A stretch of DNA of 62,483 nt from CAZWRK01 sp964635875 (GCA_964635875.1 CAZWRK010000007.1:1-62483); one strand, 5' to 3'. Positions 8,138 through 15,650 are shown, counted from the stretch's first letter. Notes: generated by a model from the letters alone, not told the origin. Numbers and translations are program-made.

Positions 8138-8205
8138 GGAACCAATCCCTTATACAAATGGGGTCAACGTACTCGCAGATTCACCCGTGCGAGTTGCGGG
8201 TCAAA

Positions 8206-8280
8206 TGCCTATGGCCGGAATCGAACCGGCCAAACCGGTTAGGCATCCGCCGGGTTTACCGGCGGGGCAGTCATATAGAC
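8206..8280 (-). ncRNA. tRNA-like element (T-arm present, no normal D-arm)
   Basis: The minus strand contains a textbook T-arm: stem GCCGG/CCGGC around the loop TTCGATT, closed by the G-C pair that flanks tRNA T-loops. The 3' side continues CATAGGC plus A, and a 5' sequence GTCTATA exactly 75 nt upstream pairs with it at six of seven positions (one G-U). A strong hairpin with a GTAAACC seven-base loop occupies the anticodon-arm position (33 is T). There is no room for a D-arm and no encoded CCA. A competing fold pairs ATGCCTA with TAGGCAT around the T-arm. It could be a degraded tRNA, a tRNA mimic, or a structured leader. Confidence 0.4.
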
Positions 8281-8315
8281 CTCCACTTGGCAAGAGGAGT
8301 AGCTAAGACGCGCTT

Positions 8316-8329
8316 ATCCGATATGACGC
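8316..8329 (-). promoter_or_regulatory. intergenic motif GCGYCATATYGGRT, copy 1
   Basis: The minus strand reads GCGTCATATCGGAT. Closely matching copies lie at 9234-9247 and 51395-51408, all between genes. This copy is about 36 nt before the tRNA-like element and overlaps a small GACGCA/TGCGTC hairpin. A phage-specific promoter is the simplest reading. Confidence 0.45.
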
Positions 8330-8345
8330 AGAAATGCGTCGGAAT

Positions 8346-8636
8346 TTAGGCCGCCTTCAGGCGTCGCACGCGGTCGTGAAGACCGTAAGAGAGGCGTGCG
8401 GGTTGTGCCGGGACATTCGCGACCGGAACCGGATGGAAATCATCCGGTTCCAGTTCGTTGACCGCCTCAGCGACGATCGCCTTGTCCAGCACACGGTGCT
8501 TACGCGTGTGCATCTTCTTCTGCAGGCGAGCCGCACGACGCTTGTCACGGAAGCCGAGGCCGCCGAATTCGAAGCGAGCGTGCTTGTATTCGAAGTAGTT
8601 GTAACCGAACCGGCCGCGGCTGAGACGCGGTTGCAT
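8346..8636 (-). CDS. small basic protein
   Basis: The 96-aa product is strongly basic and Tyr/Phe-rich at the N-terminus (GRFGYNYFEYKHARFEFGG), followed by an Arg/Lys helix (RDKRRAARLQKKMHTRKHR). AAGGAG lies 8 nt before the ATG. Nucleic-acid binding is plausible from charge, but no family was recognised. Confidence 0.65.
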   Translation of the reverse strand: MQPRLSRGRFGYNYFEYKHARFEFGGLGFRDKRRAARLQKKMHTRKHRVLDKAIVAEAVNELEPDDFHPVPVANVPAQPARLSYGLHDRVRRLKAA

Positions 8637-8651
8637 ACGGGGCTCCTTCTG

Positions 8652-9125
8652 CTAACTGCTGAGCAGCTCACCTCGCGACAACGCGTCGCGGATTTGTTGC
8701 TCGACTTCCTGCGAGATTGTGGGTCGACGCTGTTCCATGGCGTGCATGAAGCGTCGGATGTCTTCGGGATTGCCGGTGGGGCCGTCGGGCATTACGGAGG
8801 CACAACATTCCCGGAAATGTCGTCGAACGACGGGCCAGCCGCGTTCCGTGGCGAGACGCCGCACCTTATGCCGCCACTGGGCGCCGAAAGCCATTTGCAT
8901 CATGGATCTTTCGAAATCCGGTATGTCGGCGAATTGGGCGTCGACGCTGTCGAGAAACGCGTCTTGGAAGAGCTGTTCGAGGTCGTTGACCGTCAGGTTG
9001 GTCATGTCGACGGCTTCGACGACCGGAACCGGCTCCGTTTTGATCTCCGTACGCACCGAAGCACCGACGAACGTCGCGATCACCGCGAAAATCAACGCCA
9101 ACCCGAACCATCGCTTTCCAAACAT
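8652..9125 (-). CDS. membrane-anchored or exported hypothetical protein
   Basis: The 157-aa product starts at the ATG at 9125, behind CGGAGGC. It has a positively charged N-terminus and one hydrophobic segment (WFGLALIFAVIATFVGAS, about 6-23), so it is either a signal anchor or a signal peptide. The rest is soluble and helical with two adjacent cysteines (RECCASV). A longer reading frame back to 9239 exists but has no ribosome-binding site and would run over the shared intergenic motif. Function is unknown; an envelope location fits. Confidence 0.7.
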   Translation of the reverse strand: MFGKRWFGLALIFAVIATFVGASVRTEIKTEPVPVVEAVDMTNLTVNDLEQLFQDAFLDSVDAQFADIPDFERSMMQMAFGAQWRHKVRRLATERGWPVVRRHFRECCASVMPDGPTGNPEDIRRFMHAMEQRRPTISQEVEQQIRDALSRGELLSS

Positions 9126-9233
9126 GGAAAAGCCTCCGTTTGACCTCGCGCGGCGGTCAGCTGTGAGTTTTTGCGTCTGCAACGCGCGTTTTGCAGACAA
9201 ATGCCGATTTTGGACCGATCTAAACGGTCCGAC

Positions 9234-9247
9234 ACCCAATATGGCGC
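9234..9247 (-). promoter_or_regulatory. intergenic motif GCGYCATATYGGRT, copy 2
   Basis: The minus strand reads GCGCCATATTGGGT, directly after the terminator at 9250-9285 and about 110 nt before the membrane-protein ATG at 9125. See the copies at 8316 and 51395. Confidence 0.45.
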
Positions 9248-9285
9248 AAAAAAACGCCTAATTTAGCTGTTTTTGGGGCGTTTTT
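9248..9285 (-). terminator. intrinsic terminator
   Basis: On the minus strand AAAAACGCC pairs with GGCGTTTTT across an 18-nt loop, and the run of T continues to seven residues. It lies immediately after the stop at 9288 and ends the collagen/glycosyltransferase unit. Confidence 0.65.
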
Positions 9286-9287
9286 GC

Positions 9288-9590
9288 CTAGTAAGTCACG
9301 CTCATGAGCACGCCGGCGGCGTTGCGAAACTTGAGGCGGTATTTTTGTGTTTGGAGCTGCTGTTTGAGGGCACTACGCTGCGAAACCGGCATTTCGCGTA
9401 GGCAATTACGCGCTTGCTCCAAAAGTTCGTTCTGTTTGACCTTCACTTGCTTCTTGCAGCGTCCGCATGCCGCTTTGTTCTTCTGCATCTTGTCGTACAC
9501 GACGTTGAGGCAGGGAATGAGTGTACGGTACCGCGTATCGCGGACCATGGAGGCCAACATTTCATCGTCGATGACCGTGAGTGCCCGCAT
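9288..9590 (-). CDS. small Cys-containing protein, fibre-locus associated
   Basis: The 100-aa product is helical and basic with a CxxC pair (AACGRCKK) and one further Cys in the C-terminal half. It directly follows the first collagen-like gene. Its N-terminal half weakly resembles the 112-aa protein at 14320-14658 (an LA..(V/L)..D.R pattern, a Tyr-x-Lys, then an AC/ACC cluster), so the two may be paralogues. A GGAAG ribosome-binding site precedes the start. Function is unknown; a fibre assembly factor is a guess from position. Confidence 0.6.
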   Translation of the reverse strand: MRALTVIDDEMLASMVRDTRYRTLIPCLNVVYDKMQKNKAACGRCKKQVKVKQNELLEQARNCLREMPVSQRSALKQQLQTQKYRLKFRNAAGVLMSVTY

Positions 9591-9653
9591 GCGTCGACTT
9601 CCTGATCGCGGATCGGCCCGCTTTCGCTATACGTCGAATTGCCGAATAAGTAC

Positions 9654-11015
9654 CTACGCGCCCCGGGTAACTTCCGGCGAGCCGTTGGCAACCACAAATT
9701 GCCCCGAGGTCGTGGCCGTGTTGGTCGTCGTGCCGAACGATGAATACTTCGCGTTAAACGATCCGCTCGCCTCCGCGTTTCCGTTCGGGGTTTCGATGTT
9801 ACCGACATACGATTCCACCAGCGTTAGGTTTCCGCCGGATCCTACCGTCCCGCTAGAAACGCCGCCGATAAGGTTCACTTGCGGTTCGCCGGTGCATCGA
9901 ATCATTGACGCCGTGGCCGCTTCGCCGCCGTCGCCGTGCGAACCGAACCCGCCGCCGCCGTCCTCACCGCAATTTCCGCCGGCGCCGCCATTGCCGGTGA
10001 CTTCCGAAGCGAATACACAGTCCTCAAACGTAGCAGGACCGGCCGCGCCTCCGGCACCTCCGGCCGGTGATTCGGTTTCCGAATCGCCCGCACCGCCGAC
10101 GCCGCCGTTGCTTCCGCTATGCGAAACGCTCGAATCAAAGCGGCACCGCTTCGCAATGATTTCGCCGGCTTGACCACCGCCGCCGCCGGCTTGCAGCGAA
10201 TCCCCGCTCATCCCCGTGCCGCCGTTAGTCGATACCGCTAAGCCGAAGCGGCAATCCTCGGCATTTAGCGTCCCACCATTAAAGCCGGATTGACCGGGAC
10301 TGGTGGCGTCGACTCCTTCGGTGATCGTTTGCGCGAGGCACCATACGTTCCGCAAGATCGCTTGCCCCGAGTTGCTTCCGGCGACCTTCGTGCTGATCGA
10401 ACCGATCGTCAGCGTTTCGCGCGCCGACGACACATAGAGCGCGAGCGCGAAGCCGTTGGTCGACACGCTCCCTATTTGGTTCGCGCTGTTGCCGTAGCCG
10501 TGCGAGAAAATCGTCAGAAGCAGATTCGACGAAACCGAGATGTTGCCGTAGCTGCCGTTCTTGGGCATCAGAATCAGCGCCTTCGCGCCGTCGTTAATCG
10601 CCTCTTGCGTCGTCGCGTAGGGACTCGGCGGAGTCGTCGAAGTACCGACCGCGCCGGTCGTGTCGTTGCCGCTGGGCGCGAGGATCGCCACGCCTTCCAT
10701 CAGCGTAGCTGTGCCGCTTGGACCCGTCGGCCCGGTAAAACCAACGCCTGTCGGGCCGGTTGGTCCCGTAAAACCGACACCTGCCGGCCCTGTGGGGCCG
10801 GTAACACCGATGCCGGTCGGCCCTGTCGGACCGACACCCGCTGGCCCCGTGGGGCCGGTAAAACCGACGCCGGTAGGCCCTGTCGGACCAACGCCAGACG
10901 GCCCTGTGGGGCCAGTGTAGCCTAAACCGTCGCGGCCGGGTTTACCGCGGGGTCCGGTGGGGCCGGTGAAACCGTTGCCGGCGGGGCCGCTAGGACCTTT
11001 GTACGTGAAGACCAT
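9654..11015 (-). CDS. collagen-like fibre protein 1
   Basis: The 453-aa product opens MVFTYKGPSGPAG and has Gly-X-Y repeats over about residues 7-105, dominated by GPT, GPS and GPA triplets. The triplet phase is broken at regular intervals by a two-residue GV, GI or GL, giving an approximate 11-residue period (GPTGPTGVGFT). The remaining 350 residues are Gly/Ser/Asn-rich beta-strand sequence with GGxGGxxG patches, like trimeric beta-helical fibre tips. Collagen-like stalk plus beta tip is typical of phage tail fibres and of BclA-type filaments. The gene starts inside the end of the GT25-like gene. Thr in the GPT triplets are possible glycan acceptors (inference). Confidence 0.85.
   Translation of the reverse strand: MVFTYKGPSGPAGNGFTGPTGPRGKPGRDGLGYTGPTGPSGVGPTGPTGVGFTGPTGPAGVGPTGPTGIGVTGPTGPAGVGFTGPTGPTGVGFTGPTGPSGTATLMEGVAILAPSGNDTTGAVGTSTTPPSPYATTQEAINDGAKALILMPKNGSYGNISVSSNLLLTIFSHGYGNSANQIGSVSTNGFALALYVSSARETLTIGSISTKVAGSNSGQAILRNVWCLAQTITEGVDATSPGQSGFNGGTLNAEDCRFGLAVSTNGGTGMSGDSLQAGGGGGQAGEIIAKRCRFDSSVSHSGSNGGVGGAGDSETESPAGGAGGAAGPATFEDCVFASEVTGNGGAGGNCGEDGGGGFGSHGDGGEAATASMIRCTGEPQVNLIGGVSSGTVGSGGNLTLVESYVGNIETPNGNAEASGSFNAKYSSFGTTTNTATTSGQFVVANGSPEVTRGA
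10720..11000 (-). repeat. tandem DNA repeats encoding collagen triplets (fibre 1)
   Basis: Imperfect repeats of roughly 33 nt encode the GPTGPTGVGFT-like period. They are coding and in frame, so slippage or recombination could change stalk length by whole repeat units. The same repeat type recurs at 13197-13497 in the second fibre gene, offering a site for recombination between the two. Confidence 0.75.
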
Positions 11016-11668
11016 GGATTCCGTTCCTTGCTAGCGTCATCCGTGACGAGTGCTTCCGTGCCGTTATACTGCTTCAAGTCCCACCGGCACAGGTCGGTAA
11101 AATTCTGCGGGTACTTTACCGGATGGATGTCGCTGATACTGACGTCCGTGATAAACCGGTTAGGATAAAGTACGAGTGAGTGCGGATCGTTCGCGAGCTC
11201 CGTTTGTAGGGTGAGGTCGGCCGAAACAAGGCTGGCGGCGTAAGCTGCAATCAGCCGTTCATAGTAACGCTGGTCAATCGCCATCGCCCAGGTTCCGAGC
11301 GTCTTGTGCGGACGATAAAATCCTGCTTCCGGTGAGATACCGCTCCAGTCGACCTGCGTCGCGCCGAGATAGACGAATCGCCAGTCGTGATCACGTAGCA
11401 GGTCAAAACACAACTGTTTGGCAGGGAGTACATCGTCTTCGAATACGGCGATGCGGCGATACCCCGCGGCGACTGCGCGCAGCAGTGTCCGGATATGCGA
11501 TAACTTGCACGCCGTACGCGCCGCCTCATGCGACGCACCGTTTGCGTCGATTGCCGAGATCCGCTCGGCAGCGATGCCGACCGACGCCAATAGCTGCTGC
11601 GTCCGTCGCCATTTTTCCGGGCGGCGATCGAGGTTGATGACGAAAACGTGGTCGACCGGCAAACTCAT
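10922..11668 (-). CDS. glycosyltransferase family 25-like
   Basis: The 248-aa product has the GT25 N-terminal motif VFVINLDRRPEKW (8-20) and the acidic nucleotide-sugar/metal site AVFEDDV (74-80). GT25 includes bacterial LPS galactosyltransferases and animal collagen galactosyltransferases. It lies between the two collagen-like genes, which makes the fibres the natural candidate acceptors (inference). The last 30 residues or so are Pro/Ala-rich because the gene's 3' end overlaps the start of the collagen gene by 94 bp in another frame; that tail is probably not catalytic. The start is 3 nt after the stop of collagen-like gene 2. Confidence 0.8.
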   Translation of the reverse strand: MSLPVDHVFVINLDRRPEKWRRTQQLLASVGIAAERISAIDANGASHEAARTACKLSHIRTLLRAVAAGYRRIAVFEDDVLPAKQLCFDLLRDHDWRFVYLGATQVDWSGISPEAGFYRPHKTLGTWAMAIDQRYYERLIAAYAASLVSADLTLQTELANDPHSLVLYPNRFITDVSISDIHPVKYPQNFTDLCRWDLKQYNGTEALVTDDASKERNPWSSRTKVLAAPPATVSPAPPDPAVNPAATV

Positions 11669-11670
11669 GA

Positions 11671-13500
11671 CTAATACGTGTCGGCCGGCGTGCTGCTCTC
11701 GACGACATAGAAGCCGTCTTTAGAGGTGGCCGCATAGCTGTTGGAGATGATGGAGAAGTTCGCAGTGACTGCTCCGTCGTTGCCGGCGCCTGTCAAGGTC
11801 ACGGCGATGTTGGCGACGTACGAGTAATCCAGTCGAACGGTACCGCCGCTGCCGCCGCTAGTGGACTCGCCGGCGGATGCGGACAACAGGTCGGCATAGA
11901 CGCGATAAGCGTAGATAGCGCCGCCGCTGGCGCAGCCGCCGTTCCGCGACACGCTACCGCCGTCCATACCGCCGTTGCCGCCGTCCGCGTACACGACAAA
12001 CGAACTCATAAGCCCGCTGTGCGCGGTACAGAACACGTCGTTGGCGTAGACGGTGCCGGCCGCGCCGCCCTGTCCGCCATCGCCGTACGCCATGTATTCG
12101 TCGGCCGGGCCGCCCTGACCGCCATCGCCGCCATTCGCAAACACGGTGAGCACGGTTGTGTACGGCTCGGTGCCGGAGATGTTGACTAGCGACACGGTGC
12201 CGGCTGGGGCGCCCAGGCCGCCGCTGCCGACGGTGGCCGTACCGGTGCCGCCGCTGCCGCCGTTGACGTAGACGTTTACGGTTCCAATGAGACGCGTGTC
12301 GCGAATGTACACGGTACCGCCGTTGCCGCCCTGGAACGGACTGCTGCCGTCGGAGCCTTGACCGCCCGCGGCACTGATGTTGACTGCCGAACTGGTCGCG
12401 TCAATAACGCAGTGGTCGATGGTGATCGTACCGCCGGCGGCCCCGTTCACTGCGCTCGCACCGCCGGCCGCTCCGTAGGCGTAAATGTTCGCCCCGATGA
12501 TGTAGCAATTCTCGATCGTGAGGTTTCCGCCGACGGTGTTGGCGGCCGCGCCGTAGACGGAAACGACGCCGATGGTCACCTGCGACTGCGCGCCGTTGTT
12601 GACGATCTTGACGGTGCTCGCGCCGATGCTAGTCGCATCGACAGTCAACGAAACGAGGCCGACCGGGTGGATGCCGTAGTCGCCGGCGACAGTGATCGAG
12701 TAACCGCCGCCGATTACGAAAAACTCGCTAGCGCCGGCGGCTTTCGCCTGGGTGATCGTCGCGAACGACAAGGACGGGCAGCCGAGTCGTCCAAATGTGT
12801 CGTCACCGGCCGTACCGTCGACCCAAGCGACGCTGGAAGTCGTGCCTTCTTGCCCTGCTTCCGCCGTCAGCACGATGGTTGTGCCGTTCGTAAATGAGCC
12901 GCCGAAGCCGGTGACGTAAGACAAAGTCACGATATAGGGGCTGGCGACCGTTCGCCCCGTAACGTGGTACCAGTGCCGAATCGTTCCGGCCGCATTGGAC
13001 AAACAAAGCACGCGTCCTTGCCGTAAAAATACCGTGAGCTGGTTGGTCAGCGTGTAGCCGTCCGCATTGACGAGCGTGAGCCAACAGATGGAGGCGCTCG
13101 CCGGCGTCGTGTTGTTCAGCCGCAACTGCCCGGTGGAAATGCCGGTCGCATTGGTCGTACTGCTGTACGTGTAGTTGAAGGAGTCGGCCGACGCACCGCC
13201 GCCGCTCGGCCCCGTCGGACCGGTAAATCCGACGCCCGTCGGACCGGTGGGGCCGGTAAACCCGATACCGGTCGGCCCCGTGGCGCCGACACCGGTCGGC
13301 CCCGTGGGGCCGGTAAAGCCAACACCGGCGGGGCCAGTAAATCCGACCCCCGTCGGCCCGGTGAAACCGATACCTGACGGCCCCGTGGGGCCGGTGTAGC
13401 CACGACCCTGCGGACCACGCATGCCACGACCGCGCGGACCAGTGAAGCCGATGCCGGATGCGCCGGTAGGACCGGTGGGGCCGGTGTACGTGAAAACCAT
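11671..13500 (-). CDS. collagen-like fibre protein 2
   Basis: The 609-aa product starts MVFTYTGPTGPTGASG, nearly the same as fibre 1, and has interrupted Gly-X-Y repeats to about residue 100, including GPRGRGMRGPQGRG. The C-terminal 500 residues are Gly/Thr/Val-rich beta sequence with repeated Gly-Gly-x-Gly-Gly turns (GGSGGTG, GGQGGAAG), as in beta-helix fibres. An AAGGAAG ribosome-binding site precedes the ATG. It is a paralogue of fibre 1 with an unrelated or diverged tip, suggesting two receptor-binding or surface fibres from one stalk design. Confidence 0.85.
   Translation of the reverse strand: MVFTYTGPTGPTGASGIGFTGPRGRGMRGPQGRGYTGPTGPSGIGFTGPTGVGFTGPAGVGFTGPTGPTGVGATGPTGIGFTGPTGPTGVGFTGPTGPSGGGASADSFNYTYSSTTNATGISTGQLRLNNTTPASASICWLTLVNADGYTLTNQLTVFLRQGRVLCLSNAAGTIRHWYHVTGRTVASPYIVTLSYVTGFGGSFTNGTTIVLTAEAGQEGTTSSVAWVDGTAGDDTFGRLGCPSLSFATITQAKAAGASEFFVIGGGYSITVAGDYGIHPVGLVSLTVDATSIGASTVKIVNNGAQSQVTIGVVSVYGAAANTVGGNLTIENCYIIGANIYAYGAAGGASAVNGAAGGTITIDHCVIDATSSAVNISAAGGQGSDGSSPFQGGNGGTVYIRDTRLIGTVNVYVNGGSGGTGTATVGSGGLGAPAGTVSLVNISGTEPYTTVLTVFANGGDGGQGGPADEYMAYGDGGQGGAAGTVYANDVFCTAHSGLMSSFVVYADGGNGGMDGGSVSRNGGCASGGAIYAYRVYADLLSASAGESTSGGSGGTVRLDYSYVANIAVTLTGAGNDGAVTANFSIISNSYAATSKDGFYVVESSTPADTY
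13197..13497 (-). repeat. tandem DNA repeats encoding collagen triplets (fibre 2)
   Basis: Imperfect repeats encode GPTGPTGVGFT-like units in the 5' part of fibre gene 2, parallel to those at 10720-11000. They are protein-coding, not a CRISPR array. Confidence 0.75.
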
Positions 13501-13515
13501 GGGCGTCTTCCTTGA

Positions 13516-14025
13516 CTAATCCGTGATCCAGACCGCTTCGTGCGACTGGAGCGTATCCATTGTGTTGAGGGTCGCGATCAGGGCCTTCACGTCGGCCTTC
13601 ACGCGGGTGATCAGGTCGACGGCTTCGTCCCAGCTTCGCAGGATGACGTCGACGTACGGCAACCGGAGCCATTCGGGCGTAATGCCGGGCAGCGGTGCGT
13701 CGGCCGGGTACTCTTCCAAGTCGCTCGGCGAGCAAATGTGCGAAAACATCGCCGTCCGCTCGCCGGTTTGCGGATTCATTGGCAGCGTGACGTAGGCGAA
13801 GACCTTTAGCGTGACGTTGATGGCGTCATCGGCTTCGATCCGTACTCGCACGCCGTCGAGTTCATTGGCGATGTAGCGACTGACGCTGATATCGAGGTGC
13901 AGCTTGCGTTCTTCGCCGGCGACTTCCGACGAGCTCGATTCACCGATCTCGAATTGGAGCGGTAGCTGATCCGCAAGTTCGAGCGGGTAGCTGATCCCTG
14001 CACCGCTGCTGGAAGAACACGCCAT
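13516..14025 (-). CDS. hypothetical virion-associated protein
   Basis: The 169-aa product has an N-terminal Ser-rich segment (MACSSSSGAGIS, then GESSSSEVAG), a beta-rich middle (LHLDISVSRYIANELDGVRV) and a C-terminal helix (VKADVKALIATLNTMDTLQ). Ser-rich linkers of this kind recur in the other structural proteins of this window. A GGGAGG ribosome-binding site is present. It is encoded just upstream of the collagen fibre genes; a fibre-attachment role is possible but unproven. Confidence 0.6.
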   Translation of the reverse strand: MACSSSSGAGISYPLELADQLPLQFEIGESSSSEVAGEERKLHLDISVSRYIANELDGVRVRIEADDAINVTLKVFAYVTLPMNPQTGERTAMFSHICSPSDLEEYPADAPLPGITPEWLRLPYVDVILRSWDEAVDLITRVKADVKALIATLNTMDTLQSHEAVWITD

Positions 14026-14049
14026 ACGCCCTCCCTGGCGTCGCTAGCA

Positions 14050-14316
14050 CTACTCTTGCACGACGGCTCGAATCGTAGCCGTTCCCGGATTCGTCGAGTA
14101 GACCATTCCCCTTGCCCGCCCTTCGGCATCGGTGACGTCGGGCTGCGTAATGGAGACGGCAAGGTCAGACTCCAGTAGCACTTGGCGACCGGCGACCGGG
14201 AGATTGTTGACGTCGCGGAGCTTAATTTTGACGGGAATGCCGGTCACGCCGTCGGCCGGCGCCGTCGGCCGCGCGCCGGCGAAGATTCGCGATAAGTGGG
14301 CACTGACTTCGGCCAT
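14050..14316 (-). CDS. Ig-like (Big_1-type) single-domain protein
   Basis: The 88-aa product resembles one bacterial Ig-like domain of the intimin/invasin type: ADGVTGIPVKIKLRD, then NLPVAGRQVLLESD, then TDAEGRARGMVYSTNPGTA, then a final TIRAVV strand. Such domains often decorate phage capsids or tails and bind cell-surface glycans. Here it stands alone, between fibre and glycosyltransferase genes. Confidence 0.65.
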   Translation of the reverse strand: MAEVSAHLSRIFAGARPTAPADGVTGIPVKIKLRDVNNLPVAGRQVLLESDLAVSITQPDVTDAEGRARGMVYSTNPGTATIRAVVQE

Positions 14317-14319
14317 GGG

Positions 14320-14658
14320 TCACCTAAATGCAATCCGTTGCGGTCGCCCTTTGATCGACTCGCGGTAATGTATCACAAACGGTCCGATGCTCCGACCTCG
14401 ACGTACCTGCAAGATGTCGCGAAGCCTCGCGACGAAGTCCGGATCGCCGCGGTGGTCGTAGATGATCCGCACGGCTTCCCGCAAAACGGGGAACATCGGA
14501 ATGATATCTTTTCCGCAGCAGGCTCCGCTGTCGCGCGACTCCTGATAGCACTTCCCGTACAGGATCCGAATTTCGTCGAACTCCGGCAGACGCTCGTACA
14601 CCCGCGGATCGCCGAGCAGGACCGCCAGACGTTCGCGGGTAACGATGTAGGTGCTCAT
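14320..14658 (-). CDS. hypothetical protein, possible paralogue of the 9288 gene
   Basis: The 112-aa product is helical with a GACCGKD cluster and a basic C-terminus. Its start overlaps the stop of the GT-A gene (ATGA). The N-terminal pattern (ERLAVLLGDPRVYERLP) and the Cys cluster resemble the 100-aa protein at 9288-9590. Function is unknown. Confidence 0.6.
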   Translation of the reverse strand: MSTYIVTRERLAVLLGDPRVYERLPEFDEIRILYGKCYQESRDSGACCGKDIIPMFPVLREAVRIIYDHRGDPDFVARLRDILQVRRGRSIGPFVIHYRESIKGRPQRIAFR

Positions 14659-15650
14659 GTGACGATGCGGTGCGTGAGTTTCGGTTTGGTGCCGACGTGC
14701 TGCTCGGAGAGGCCCCGGCGGGGCACGCTCGAGGTATGGACGAACTGTTTTTGGCCGTTCCAGGCTTTGAGTTCGAAGCCGCCCTGATAAAGCTGCTCGC
14801 CGATGGTGTAGTCGCCGCCGTTGTGTCCCAGGTTCGCATCGGGAATATCGCAGACGCGCATGGCTTCGGTCGACAACGCCCAGAAGCCGCCGGCGGCAAA
14901 GATAATCTTGTCACCGTTGGCAACCGGTTTGCCGTTGGCGGAGCGGAACGGTTTGCCGCGGTACCACGGTCGCGATTTCATCCATTGGGACTGACCGTTC
15001 TGCAGCGTCCAGATGTACTTGGCGCCGTACATGTGGCAGTTGGCGTCGTAGCCGGCGATGATCTGCTGCAGCAGCAGGTGACACCAACGCTGATGACGGT
15101 CGGCGATCGTGTCGTCGTCGAACCAGAGCAACCACTTCGTCGTGATTGGGTGGTCGGGGTCATTGAACATCTCACGCATGACCGGGTATTTCTTGTCGTT
15201 CGTTGCGTGCCGGTAATGCTTCGAAACCGTGCCGGCGGCGACAAGTTTGTCGACGAACTCGCAGCTCTCGCGGCAAAGCGCGTTGGAGCCGATGCGGAGA
15301 TCCATTCGCCCGGCCGGGATCGTGCTGATGATCGCGTTGAGGCACTTCTTGTGCATGTCGTGGTAGGCAGCCGGACCGTAGAGCAGCACGAACACGGTCA
15401 CCTTGCCGCCGATCGTCGGATGATCGAATACGTCGCCTTCGGCAATTGTCGGAGTCGTTGTAATCGGTTTTGTGTTTTCTGAGAGGCCGTGATTCGTCGC
15501 GAGTGTCGGAATCGGTGCGAGCTCTCGCGAATCCATTTTCATAGTGCCCGGCTCGACGCGAATCGTTACGTGTGCGCCGTCTCCACGGATATAACTCAGG
15601 CTTCCGTTTTGACTGATCGGCGCGTACGAGTTGTCAATGTAGTCCGGCAT
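14655..15650 (-). CDS. GT-A fold glycosyltransferase (GT2-like)
   Basis: The 331-aa product has an 80-residue unrecognised N-terminus, then a GT-A Rossmann start (VTVFVLLYGPAAYHDMHKKC), a central WLLWFDDDTI with the DDD metal site at 178-180, and a later GGFWALST segment like the acceptor-side loop of GT2 enzymes. It probably transfers a sugar from a nucleotide donor, in the cytoplasm. A GGAGG ribosome-binding site lies within the end of the upstream HNH gene. It belongs to a cassette with GT9- and GT25-like genes; target fibres or other virion proteins are inferred. Confidence 0.7.
   Translation of the reverse strand: MPDYIDNSYAPISQNGSLSYIRGDGAHVTIRVEPGTMKMDSRELAPIPTLATNHGLSENTKPITTTPTIAEGDVFDHPTIGGKVTVFVLLYGPAAYHDMHKKCLNAIISTIPAGRMDLRIGSNALCRESCEFVDKLVAAGTVSKHYRHATNDKKYPVMREMFNDPDHPITTKWLLWFDDDTIADRHQRWCHLLLQQIIAGYDANCHMYGAKYIWTLQNGQSQWMKSRPWYRGKPFRSANGKPVANGDKIIFAAGGFWALSTEAMRVCDIPDANLGHNGGDYTIGEQLYQGGFELKAWNGQKQFVHTSSVPRRGLSEQHVGTKPKLTHRIVT

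Noticed and set aside
8321..8340. Hairpin GACGCA-GAAA-TGCGTC as a terminator
   Set aside because: The minus strand continues with ATATCGG and has no U tract; it overlaps the 14-nt motif instead.
8206..8345. Canonical tRNA or tmRNA
   Set aside because: No D-arm, no matching full 5' acceptor strand of the perfect type, no CCA, and no tmRNA tag reading frame; kept only as a tRNA-like element.
10720..13497. Regular DNA repeats resembling a CRISPR array
   Set aside because: The repeats have no unique spacers and are in frame with Gly-X-Y coding.
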